NCBI GenBank assembly: GCA_910586645.1 | Contig: CAJUIS010000008.1 | Span: 25,784-89,783, forward strand | Direction: 5' to 3' | Length of the DNA: 64,000 nt | Origin: an uncultured Lachnospiraceae bacterium | GTDB taxonomy: Bacteria; Bacillota; Clostridia; Lachnospirales; Lachnospiraceae | In this document: in pieces, positions 1 to 8,091 of the stretch | Position numbering within the stretch: position 1 is the first letter of the stretch | How the letters are laid out: each line of letters starts with the position of its first letter | The notes under the pieces: model-generated | Databases searched by the model: none | What the model saw: only the letters and a program-made list of their open reading frames with translations | Told to the model about the DNA's origin: nothing | Made by a program: the position numbers and the translations under genes

Positions 1-1
1 C

Positions 2-190
2 TTTCTGGAAGGAAAGACAAAAAATGAAATCAGGGGTTTTTTGGAAACTATGCTGAAGAATATAACAGAGAGTTATCTTGGGGGCAGCAGGGAACTGTAC
101 GAATATTTTTCCTGCGCTGTTTCTGATTTGACGGCAAGATTTTCCCACAATGCAAAACTTCATTGTCTGGATAAAATTGTTTTCTTTTAA
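2..190 (+). CDS. C-terminal end of an unrecognised protein (partial)
   Basis: An open frame enters from the left edge and stops with TAA at 188-190, giving 62 residues. The peptide is mixed helical (contains FLETMLKN and YEYFSCAV) and ends in LDKIVFF. I do not recognise the family. The frame has no internal stop and is followed by a clear promoter for the next gene, so it is more likely a real gene end than chance. The start lies outside the window. Confidence 0.5.
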   Translation, partial: FLEGKTKNEIRGFLETMLKNITESYLGGSRELYEYFSCAVSDLTARFSHNAKLHCLDKIVFF

Positions 191-281
191 CAGATAACAG
201 ATAGGACGTTTCTGTCAAATCCTTATCCCGCAGCGGATATTTTGAAAACGGGCTTCTGCAATCTATTTTCACTGTCTGTTA

Positions 282-310
282 TTGACAAAAATTTGTAATG
301 ATTTTATAAT
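282..310 (+). promoter_or_regulatory. Sigma-A-type promoter for the GH84 gene
   Basis: A perfect TTGACA (282-287) and a perfect TATAAT (305-310) are separated by 17 bp, 67 bp upstream of the GH84 start codon. Both hexamers match the housekeeping consensus exactly, suggesting a strong promoter unless a repressor acts on it. Confidence 0.85.
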
Positions 311-376
311 ATATTGTATAATTTAAACAAATGGAAAGTGAAAATGCTGAAGAAACAGCAAAAGGAGGATTGTTTT

Positions 377-3300
377 ATGCAGAAAAGATGTAAAAAAATT
401 TTCAGTTTTATTCTGACGCTGGCAGTGCTGATCGCAGGTATTCCTGTGACGGGCGCGTATACGCAGGCGGCGGAAGGGGACGCTTCGCAAAAGGAGTATG
501 AAATTTATCCGGTTCCAAGAAGCGTAAACTATGAGGATGAAGCCATGACAATTCAGGATACGGCGAATCTGGTTTTTGAAAGTACGATTGATTCGGCGAC
601 GACTGAGCGTCTGAACGGCATTTTAGACAGCAAAGGAGTGAAAGGCACGGTTTCCGGCGGGATGGTAAGCGGCGCGTTTAATATTTTAGTTGGAACGAAA
701 GGCTCCGGCGGAGCTGTGGAGCAGTGGTTTGATGCGAATGTGACGTATGACGCGGGATTGTTTGACAAAGCAGACGCTTATACGCTTGCGATCCGGGATG
801 ATGTCATTGCGGTTTTGGGGAAAGATACGGACGCGGCTTTTTACGGGCTCAGCACTTTAAAGATGATTATGGATCAGACAGAGGGAAAGAGCGTCCGCAA
901 GCTTTTGATTGAAGATTACGCTTCCGGACAGTACCGCGGCTTTATCGAAGGGTACTATGGGATTCCCTGGTCTGTGGAAGACCGTATCAGCCTGATGCGG
1001 TTTGGCGGCGATTTTAAAATGAATATTTATATTTTTGCGCCGAAAGACGATCCGTATCACAATACGCAGTGGAGGACGCCCTATCCGGATGAAAAGCTTG
1101 CGGAAATCGAAGAAATGGTAGCGGCGGGAGCAGAGTCAAAATGCCGCTTTGCATGGGCGATTCATCCGTTTATGAATGATGCGATTACATTAAACGATTA
1201 TGAAGCGGGCCTGGAAGCGATTCAGACAAAATTTGAGCAGCTTTATGAAGCCGGCGTGCGCCAGTTTGTAATTTCGGCGGACGACGCCAACAGCCCGGTG
1301 ACGCTTCAGGCAAGGCTGTGCGAAGACATGACCGAGTGGGTGAAAGCGCACGAGGGAACTTATAATCTGGTTTTCGTGCCGCAGGTATACTGCACCAGCG
1401 CGCTTACATGGAGCAACTGGGGATGGACAGGGACGCCTACGGTAGAACAGTATTTTGGGCATTTCAGTGACATTGAAGATCTGGAGATTATGTGGACGGG
1501 GGAATGGGTCTGCCATCCGGCGTCACAGAATACGATAACGAATTTCAAAAATAAGACAGGCGGAAAAGAAGCTTTTATGTGGCTGAACTGGCCGGTAAAT
1601 GACGTCAACCACTCACGTCTTGTTATGGGGCCGGCGGAAAGAGGGATTTTAGAGCCGGGTCTTGCGGACTTTAAGGGGCTTGTTACAAATCCGCTGGAAC
1701 AGGCGGAAGCGTCAAAGACGTCTCTGTTTGCAATTGCGGACTTTGCGTGGAATACGACGGATTTTTCCTGTTTTAAAAGCTGGGAAGACGGTTTTCAGTA
1801 TATTGAACCGGGCGCTCCGGAAGCGATGCATGAATTGTGCAAGCATCTGACGAATCCAACGCCGGGAGGCATAACTTCTATGGGAGAGTCCACAGAGCTT
1901 ACCCCATACATTACGGCGTTTACGGACGCATATGACAATGGAAACGGAACGGATTTTGAGGAAGAGGCCGACGCTTTGATTGCGCAGTTTGAAAAGCTTG
2001 CAAAGGCGGCGGACGATTTTCAGAAAAACGGCGTAAATGCAAACCTTCAGGATGAGATGAAGCCATGGGTGGATTCCCTGCGTTATCTTTCCAAAGCGTG
2101 TATCGGATTTATCCGGACGGCAAAAGCGTTACGGGATAATGACGAGGAAGGCGTCTGCGGTAATTATTTACAGGCAGTCAACGCTTACAAAGCCTCGCAG
2201 AACTGTGAAGCGCCGCAGTTAAATGGAAGCCTGATGGTGGAAGCGGGAGCGGTAAGGATTATGCCGTTTGCGCAGACAATCAGCGGCTCTGTAAAAGAGA
2301 GGGCAATGGAGACGTTTCACAATAGTTTTGGAGTGGGAGAGGCAAGCGGAGAGCAGTCTTTAATCTACAGCGGACTTGGAGGATTCCATCAGGGAAGCGC
2401 CGCTGAGATTACAGACGGAGATGATGAAACGTTTGCATGGTTCAATACTTCGGTAGGAGCCGGCGGCTATATCGGGCTGGATCTGGGAGACGTCTATAAG
2501 CTGGATCAGATCCGAATTCTGCAGGGGACTTCTCCGACGAACGGGGATATTTTCTCATCCGGTATACTGGAGTATTCGAAAGACAATGAAAACTGGACGA
2601 CGATTGATACATATTCCGTAAACGATATAGAGGTAAATGTGCTGGATCAGTCTCTGGAAGCGCGTTATGTCCGCCTGCGGACGCCTTCGGATACCGGGAA
2701 ATGGTATGCGATACGTGAATTTTCCGTGACGACAAGACCTCTGGACTCTTTTGTTTATACAAATGTGGAGGCGTATAAAGAGTATCGTACGAATGTTGAG
2801 AAAACAAACGCGTCCGTTTTGGAGATAGCAGATGAGATTACCTTGAAAGAAGGAGAGTTTATCGGACTGGAACTTCCATGCGCAAGGGAAATTACTTCTC
2901 TAAATCTTGATTACACAAACGGGGATAAGCTGGAAGCGGAGTGCAGCTATAATGCTTTTGAATGGATTCCTGCGGCTCCTTCCGATGCAAGGTATATCCG
3001 CATTATCAATAAAGGAAGCCAGGATGTGGCATTTCGCCTGACAGAGCTGTCCGTGGAATATACGGAGGAAAACAGGACGATTTTTTCTATTCCGAAAGGG
3101 AAGGACGGTTATGAGTCGGCAAAAGCGGGAGATAATTCCCTTATGACGGCATTTGCGGCGGCAGAAGGCAGCGGAAGCCTGATCTGGCGTATGCAGGGGC
3201 AGCCGGTGGATGAACTCTATATTCTGCAGGATTTGGATACGATATCGAATGCGAAAGTTTCGGTTCATACCAATACGAAAGTGTGGAAGGAAGTCGGGAC

Positions 3301-4165
3301 TTTAAATAAGAGCCGAAACGTTTTTGATCTGAGAACGTATGGTTTTGTGAATGAGGTAAAAATTTCCTGGGAACAGAATGGGCCCACAATTTACGAGATG
3401 TATGCGAAGGCAGGAGAGCATACAAGCGTAGAACTGCTTCAGACGGCAGTGGAATTTGCAAAATCACAGGGAGGGGAAGGATTTACAAAAGAGTCTTATG
3501 CAGTGTTTGCAGAGGCGTTGGCGGCTGCGGAGAAGGCTCTGCAGAACCCGGGCATTACAGAAGAGGAGGCGGCAAAGACGTTAGAAAACCTTTACCGGAT
3601 TGCTGCGGAATTAAAGGAAGCTCCTCCAGAGCCGGAAGAACCGGATAAAAATCCGGATGAAAATAACCCTCCGTCTGTAAAAGATCCGGTTACGACAAAT
3701 CCAGATCCGGTAATAAAGCCGGATCCGACAAATCCGGCTCCGGCTCTCACAAAGGGATATACGGAGACGGTAAAGGATTTGAAATACAAAGTGACAAATG
3801 CAGACAAGAAAGAAGTCGCGGTATGCGGCGTAAAATCTAAGAAGCTGAAAAAGATCACAGTTCCTGCGACAGTGAAATTAAAGAATATTACCTGCAGCGT
3901 TACAGGAATTGCAGGAAAGGCATTTTCCGGAATGAGAAATCTTCAGACAGTGACAATCGGAAAGAATGTAAAAGAAATCGGTTCGAAGGCATTTTTTAAA
4001 GACAGGAAGTTAAAGAGAATTGTCATAAAAGGAAAAGTTTTGAAAAAGGTGGCGAAAGACGCATTTAAAAACGCTTCAAAAAAAGGAACGATTCAGGTTC
4101 CAAAAGCAAAGAAAAGCGCGTATGCAAAGCTGTTTCGGAAAGCTACGAAAATGAAAGTAAAATAG
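377..4165 (+). CDS. Secreted GH84 beta-N-acetylglucosaminidase with discoidin and leucine-rich-repeat domains
   Basis: A 1262-residue exo-enzyme expected to release terminal N-acetylglucosamine from mucin or other host glycans. The start at 377 follows AAAGGAGG and opens a signal peptide (basic MQKRCKK, hydrophobic core to about residue 25). Next come a GH20b-like N-terminal domain, then the GH84 barrel beginning at YRGFIEGYYGIPW and carrying the catalytic pair D302-D303 in ISADDANSP. An F5/8 type C carbohydrate-binding domain lies at about 669-789, a FIVAR-like helical segment at about 1018-1085, then a Pro/Asp/Asn-rich linker and BspA-type leucine-rich repeats to the end. There is no LPXTG anchor. 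The tail resembles that of the glycosidase at 51138. The RpiR regulator downstream fits control by an amino sugar. An in-frame ATG at 314 was rejected because it lacks a ribosome site. Confidence 0.93.
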   Translation: MQKRCKKIFSFILTLAVLIAGIPVTGAYTQAAEGDASQKEYEIYPVPRSVNYEDEAMTIQDTANLVFESTIDSATTERLNGILDSKGVKGTVSGGMVSGAFNILVGTKGSGGAVEQWFDANVTYDAGLFDKADAYTLAIRDDVIAVLGKDTDAAFYGLSTLKMIMDQTEGKSVRKLLIEDYASGQYRGFIEGYYGIPWSVEDRISLMRFGGDFKMNIYIFAPKDDPYHNTQWRTPYPDEKLAEIEEMVAAGAESKCRFAWAIHPFMNDAITLNDYEAGLEAIQTKFEQLYEAGVRQFVISADDANSPVTLQARLCEDMTEWVKAHEGTYNLVFVPQVYCTSALTWSNWGWTGTPTVEQYFGHFSDIEDLEIMWTGEWVCHPASQNTITNFKNKTGGKEAFMWLNWPVNDVNHSRLVMGPAERGILEPGLADFKGLVTNPLEQAEASKTSLFAIADFAWNTTDFSCFKSWEDGFQYIEPGAPEAMHELCKHLTNPTPGGITSMGESTELTPYITAFTDAYDNGNGTDFEEEADALIAQFEKLAKAADDFQKNGVNANLQDEMKPWVDSLRYLSKACIGFIRTAKALRDNDEEGVCGNYLQAVNAYKASQNCEAPQLNGSLMVEAGAVRIMPFAQTISGSVKERAMETFHNSFGVGEASGEQSLIYSGLGGFHQGSAAEITDGDDETFAWFNTSVGAGGYIGLDLGDVYKLDQIRILQGTSPTNGDIFSSGILEYSKDNENWTTIDTYSVNDIEVNVLDQSLEARYVRLRTPSDTGKWYAIREFSVTTRPLDSFVYTNVEAYKEYRTNVEKTNASVLEIADEITLKEGEFIGLELPCAREITSLNLDYTNGDKLEAECSYNAFEWIPAAPSDARYIRIINKGSQDVAFRLTELSVEYTEENRTIFSIPKGKDGYESAKAGDNSLMTAFAAAEGSGSLIWRMQGQPVDELYILQDLDTISNAKVSVHTNTKVWKEVGTLNKSRNVFDLRTYGFVNEVKISWEQNGPTIYEMYAKAGEHTSVELLQTAVEFAKSQGGEGFTKESYAVFAEALAAAEKALQNPGITEEEAAKTLENLYRIAAELKEAPPEPEEPDKNPDENNPPSVKDPVTTNPDPVIKPDPTNPAPALTKGYTETVKDLKYKVTNADKKEVAVCGVKSKKLKKITVPATVKLKNITCSVTGIAGKAFSGMRNLQTVTIGKNVKEIGSKAFFKDRKLKRIVIKGKVLKKVAKDAFKNASKKGTIQVPKAKKSAYAKLFRKATKMKVK

Positions 4166-4185
4166 AATAAAAAAGCAGATTTCCA

Positions 4186-4225
4186 CCGTCCGGTCATTGA
4201 AAAATGGCCGGACGGCTTGTTTTTC
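4186..4225 (+). terminator. Rho-independent terminator after the GH84 gene
   Basis: A 13-bp stem (CCGTCCGGTCATT pairing with AATGGCCGGACGG, one G:T pair) closes a 4-nt loop and is followed by CTTGTTTTTC. It ends the GH84 transcript. Its T-tract overlaps the -35 hexamer of the next promoter. Confidence 0.9.
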
Positions 4226-4245
4226 GTAAAAAAATTTGATATGAT
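4217..4245 (+). promoter_or_regulatory. Promoter for the RpiR regulator
   Basis: TTGTTT (4217-4222) and TATGAT (4240-4245) have a 17-bp spacer. The -35 sits inside the T-tract of the preceding terminator, a compact arrangement that insulates the regulator from the glycosidase gene. Confidence 0.55.
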
Positions 4246-4254
4246 ACAAAATGT

Positions 4255-4271
4255 GTGCGGCAAAGCCGCAC
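4255..4271 (+). other. Short hairpin in the leader of the RpiR gene
   Basis: GTGCGGC-AAA-GCCGCAC forms a perfect 7-bp stem with a 3-nt loop, 21 bp before the start codon. There is no T-tract, so it is not a terminator. It could stabilise the mRNA or be an operator half-site pair. Confidence 0.5.
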
Positions 4272-4292
4272 CGGGACGGAGCGCGGTAAAAT

Positions 4293-5219
4293 ATGGGCAA
4301 CAAAAATGACTTGGGCAGCCGGATGAATGCAAAGTACAAGGGTATGAGCAAAGGACAGAAACTCTTGTCTGCTTATATTACAGATAACTATGATAAGGCC
4401 GCATTTCTGACTGCCGCGAAACTGGGAGAAGCAGTGGGAGTAAGTGAGTCCACAGTAGTCCGTTTTGCGGTAAATCTTGGATATAAAGGGTATCCGGATT
4501 TTCAGAAAGCGTTGGAGGAACAGGTGCAGGACAGGCTTTATTCCATCCGGCATATGGAAACTGCACAGGAAAAAATCAGCCGGTCAGAGATTTTAGAGAC
4601 GGTGTTAAAGTCGGACGCCGAAAATATCAAAGAGACGATGGAGCAGATGGATGCGCAGGCTTTTGCCCTGGCGGTGGACACGATTCTTTCAGCCAGAAAT
4701 ATCTATGTGATAGGCATTCGAAGCTGTGCGCCGCTTGCCGTTTTTTTATCTTTTTACTTGAATATGATGTTTGACGGAGTTCGTCTTTTAAATACAAACA
4801 GTGCAAGCGAGATTTTTGAACAGATGGTAAGGATTGGAAAAGAGGATGTGATCATAGGGGTCAGTTTTCCGCGGTATTCCATGCGTACATTAAAAGCGAT
4901 TGAGTTTGCCAATCACCGCAGCGCAAGGGTGATTACGCTGACCGACAGCGTGCATTCTCCGGTGAATCTTTACTCTTCCTGCAATCTGACCGCAAAAAGC
5001 GGCATGTTTGCCGCATGGGATTCTCTGACGGCCCCGCTTAGCGTGGCAAATGCCCTGATTGCGGCATTGTATGCAAAGAAGCGGAAAGAAGTTGCCAGCC
5101 GGCTGGGTGAACTGGAAGAAATCTGGGAAGAATATCAGGTGTATGGAAGCGACGAGATCGATTCCGTGGAAGATTCCATTAAGATGCGCTGCACAGAAGA
5201 AACAGGAGAGCAGAATTGA
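4293..5219 (+). CDS. MurR/RpiR family transcriptional regulator
   Basis: A 308-residue regulator with an N-terminal RpiR helix-turn-helix (about residues 10-85, including GEAVGVSESTVVRFAVNLGY) and a sugar-isomerase (SIS) phosphosugar-binding domain from about 125 to 265. Family members sense phosphosugars such as GlcNAc-6-P or MurNAc-6-P. Lying directly behind a GlcNAc-releasing enzyme, it may control amino-sugar use; that is inference. No strong Shine-Dalgarno is visible before the ATG at 4293, and the ATG at 4323 is an alternative. Its stop codon overlaps the TTG start of the next gene, so the two are probably co-translated. Confidence 0.88.
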   Translation: MGNKNDLGSRMNAKYKGMSKGQKLLSAYITDNYDKAAFLTAAKLGEAVGVSESTVVRFAVNLGYKGYPDFQKALEEQVQDRLYSIRHMETAQEKISRSEILETVLKSDAENIKETMEQMDAQAFALAVDTILSARNIYVIGIRSCAPLAVFLSFYLNMMFDGVRLLNTNSASEIFEQMVRIGKEDVIIGVSFPRYSMRTLKAIEFANHRSARVITLTDSVHSPVNLYSSCNLTAKSGMFAAWDSLTAPLSVANALIAALYAKKRKEVASRLGELEEIWEEYQVYGSDEIDSVEDSIKMRCTEETGEQN

Positions 5220-6445
5220 AAAAAGTAATCGTAGTCGGCGGAGGGCCGGCCGGAATGATGGCGGCGCTTGCGGCGGCGGAGAACGGTCATTCCGTGGTTT
5301 TATTGGAAAAAAACGAAAAGCTTGGCAAAAAGCTGTTTATTACGGGGAAGGGCAGGTGCAATATCACCAATGCCGGAGATATGGACGCGCTGTTTGAAAA
5401 CGTTGTGACAAACCCGAAATTTCTCTACAGCGCTTTTTATGCATACGATAATTTCCGCGTTATTGATTTTTTTGAAACGCATGGCGTAAAGACGAAGACG
5501 GAGCGGGGGAACCGTGTGTTTCCCGTATCGGATCACTCTTCGGACGTAATAACCGCGCTTAGCCGCGCATTAAAGCGGGCGGGCGTATTGGTAAAACTGC
5601 ATACAAAAGTCACCGGACTCTGGATAGAAGGGGATACGGTTCTGGGCGTTGTACTGGAAAAAGGGAAAAAAATATCCGCAGACGCAGTGGTTCTGGCTAC
5701 GGGAGGATGTTCCTACCAGAGTACGGGTTCTGACGGCGACGGATATACGTTTGCGGAGAACTGCGGACATACGGTGACGGAGCGAAGGCCGTCCCTTGCG
5801 CCTCTTACGGCAAAAGAATCCTATGTGAAGGAATTGCAGGGGCTTTCTTTGAAAAATGTAAAAGTTACCGTAAAAAAACAAAAAAAAGTTCTTTATGAAG
5901 AGTTTGGAGAAATGCTGTTTACGCATTTCGGCGTCAGCGGGCCTTTGATTTTAAGCGCCAGCAGCCTGGTGGGAAAGGAACTGGAAAACGGAGAACTGGC
6001 AATGCGGATAGATTTAAAGCCGGCGCTTTCGGCCGAACAGTTAGACAGAAGGATTCTGCGTGATTTTGACGCGAATAAGAACAGAGCGTTTAAAAATGCC
6101 ATACAGGGACTGCTTCCGGGGAAAATGCTTCAGGCAATTCCTGCGCTGTCCGGAATTTCTCCGGACAAAAAAGTAAATGAGATTACAAAGGAAGAAAGAG
6201 GACGCCTTACGGCTTTGCTGAAAGCTTTTCCTGTGACATTGAACGGTATGCGTGGATTTGATGAGGCGATTATTACGCAGGGCGGAATTTCAGTAAAAGA
6301 AATCAATGCTTCCACTATGGAGTCAAAGCGGGTTTTGGGACTCTACTTTGCAGGAGAGATGATTGACGTGGACGCCCTGACAGGGGGATTTAACCTGCAG
6401 ATAGCCTGGTCTACCGGATTTTTGGCGGGAAGCAGCATTCTATAA
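5216..6445 (+). CDS. FAD-dependent oxidoreductase, HI0933/YhiN family
   Basis: A 409-residue flavoprotein. The N-terminal dinucleotide-binding motif GGGPAG is at residues 8-13, followed by LLEKNEKLGKK and the family signature TGKGRCNITN. The C-terminal FAD motif is LTGGFNLQIAWSTG. Members are annotated as aminoacetone oxidase-like or BaiN-like, but the true substrate is unsettled. The start is TTG at 5216, 8 bp after GGAG, overlapping the upstream stop codon. It is followed by cytidylate kinase and ispH in the same direction, an arrangement common in Clostridia. Confidence 0.88.
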   Translation: MKKVIVVGGGPAGMMAALAAAENGHSVVLLEKNEKLGKKLFITGKGRCNITNAGDMDALFENVVTNPKFLYSAFYAYDNFRVIDFFETHGVKTKTERGNRVFPVSDHSSDVITALSRALKRAGVLVKLHTKVTGLWIEGDTVLGVVLEKGKKISADAVVLATGGCSYQSTGSDGDGYTFAENCGHTVTERRPSLAPLTAKESYVKELQGLSLKNVKVTVKKQKKVLYEEFGEMLFTHFGVSGPLILSASSLVGKELENGELAMRIDLKPALSAEQLDRRILRDFDANKNRAFKNAIQGLLPGKMLQAIPALSGISPDKKVNEITKEERGRLTALLKAFPVTLNGMRGFDEAIITQGGISVKEINASTMESKRVLGLYFAGEMIDVDALTGGFNLQIAWSTGFLAGSSIL

Positions 6446-6482
6446 AAAAGCAGTAAGGTTGGAAAAGGAGATATAAAACAGG

Positions 6483-7148
6483 ATGAATATTGCGATTGAC
6501 GGTCCGGCAGGCGCCGGGAAAAGCACCATTGCGAAAAAACTGGCGAAAGAAATGGGATTTGTGTATGTAGATACGGGAGCGATGTACCGGGCGATGGCCC
6601 TGTATTTTCTGGAACGGAATATAGACGCCGCAGACGAATCCGAAATTTGCGCCGCTGTAAAAAACGTGGAAATTTCCATTTGTTATCAGGGCGGGGTGCA
6701 GCAGGTAATTTTAAACGGAGAAAACGTCAGCGGAAAAATCCGGAAGGAAGAGGTTGGAAACATGGCAAGCGCAGTAAGCGTTTATCCGGATGTCCGAAAG
6801 AAGCTGGTTGCTTTACAGCAGAAGCTTGCGGCGGGCGCAGACGTCATTATGGACGGGCGGGATATCGGGACATGCGTGCTGCCGGACGCGGAAGTTAAAA
6901 TTTATCTGACGGCAAGCGAATCCGCCCGTGCGAAGCGCCGTTATGACGAACTTAAGGAAAAAGGGGCGGAATGCGATTTGGAGGCGATTCAGAAAGATAT
7001 CAAGGACAGGGATTACAGGGATATGCACCGGGAAGAATCGCCGCTTAAGCAGGCAGAAGACGCAGTTCTTCTGGATTCTTCCGATTTGACGATTGAAGAG
7101 ACGGTAGAGAAAATACGGACTGTCTGCAGGGAAGCGCAAATGGCATAA
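6483..7148 (+). CDS. cmk: Cytidylate kinase
   Basis: A 221-residue (d)CMP kinase that transfers phosphate from ATP to CMP or dCMP in pyrimidine nucleotide salvage. The P-loop GPAGAGKST spans residues 7-15 and is followed by the CMP-binding motif DTGAMYRA; the central MDGRDIGT and the lid-type RDYRDMHREESPL are present. Length is normal for the family. A good ribosome site (AAGGAG) precedes the ATG. It lies 22 bp before ispH and is probably cotranscribed with it. Confidence 0.96.
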   Translation: MNIAIDGPAGAGKSTIAKKLAKEMGFVYVDTGAMYRAMALYFLERNIDAADESEICAAVKNVEISICYQGGVQQVILNGENVSGKIRKEEVGNMASAVSVYPDVRKKLVALQQKLAAGADVIMDGRDIGTCVLPDAEVKIYLTASESARAKRRYDELKEKGAECDLEAIQKDIKDRDYRDMHREESPLKQAEDAVLLDSSDLTIEETVEKIRTVCREAQMA

Positions 7149-7170
7149 AATCCGTAAAGGAGGCGTCAGA

Positions 7171-8091
7171 ATGCAGGTGACACTGGCAAAAAGCGCCGGG
7201 TTTTGCTTCGGAGTAAAGCGGGCGGTGGACAAAGTATATGAAGAGGCGAAAAACAGCGGCGTTCCCGTTTATACATTCGGGCCGATTATCCATAATGAGG
7301 AAGTCGTTGCAGATCTTGAAAAAAAGGGCGTGCGCACGCTTTATAATATTGAAGAGCTGAAAAAGGTTCCGAAGGGAACGGTTATCATTCGTTCGCATGG
7401 GGTTTCCAGAGAAATTTATGAAAAAATCCGCAGAGAAGGGTTTCAAATTGTGGACGCTACCTGTCCCTTTGTTTTAAAAATCCATCGGATTGTGGAAGAA
7501 TATGGAAAAAAAGGTTTTCATATTGTAATCATTGGGAATGATTCCCATCCGGAAGTTGAGGGAATCAGGGGTTGGTCGGATCCTGAGAGGACGACTGTGA
7601 TCAAAGACAAAAAAGAGGCCGAGAACTTTGCGGTTCCGGACATCCCATTCTGCCGTCCGGAAGAAGAAAATATACACCCCCCGGGTATCTTGTCATGCCA
7701 TTCGGCAGAAAAAAAGCTATGTATTGTGTCTCAAACGACATTTAATTACAACAAATTTCAAGAATTAGTTGAAATTTTTAAAAAAAAAGGTTATTATATA
7801 ATTGTTTTAAATACGATCTGCAGTGCGACGGAGGAAAGGCAGAAAGAAGCTGCCAGTATTGCGGCGAAGACGGACGCAATGATCGTAATCGGCGGAAAGC
7901 ACAGCTCCAACACACAGAAACTATTTGAAATATGTAAAAAAGAATGTGCAAATACTTACTATATACAGACACTTGATGACCTGGACTTAAGCCAGTTTCA
8001 GTCCATTGATAACGTAGGTATTACCGCAGGGGCATCAACCCCAAACAATATTATTGAGGAGGTTCATAAGAATGTCAGAAGTAAGCTTTGA
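7171..8091 (+). CDS. ispH: 4-hydroxy-3-methylbut-2-enyl diphosphate reductase
   Basis: The last enzyme of the MEP isoprenoid pathway, reducing HMBPP to IPP and DMAPP with a [4Fe-4S] cluster. The three cluster cysteines are C12 (GFCFGV), C98 (DATCPFV) and C217 (NTICSAT); the HPEVEGIRGW and AGASTPN motifs are present. The 306-residue protein has an apparent insertion of about 25-30 residues (about 153-182) before LCIVSQTT. Its 3' end overlaps the S1 gene by 20 bp in another frame; many Clostridia carry the two as one fused gene. Confidence 0.95.
   Translation: MQVTLAKSAGFCFGVKRAVDKVYEEAKNSGVPVYTFGPIIHNEEVVADLEKKGVRTLYNIEELKKVPKGTVIIRSHGVSREIYEKIRREGFQIVDATCPFVLKIHRIVEEYGKKGFHIVIIGNDSHPEVEGIRGWSDPERTTVIKDKKEAENFAVPDIPFCRPEEENIHPPGILSCHSAEKKLCIVSQTTFNYNKFQELVEIFKKKGYYIIVLNTICSATEERQKEAASIAAKTDAMIVIGGKHSSNTQKLFEICKKECANTYYIQTLDDLDLSQFQSIDNVGITAGASTPNNIIEEVHKNVRSKL

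Noticed and set aside
8054..8071. Upstream TTG start for the S1 protein
   Set aside because: The GAGGAGG motif lies within those codons and is correctly spaced for the ATG at 8072.
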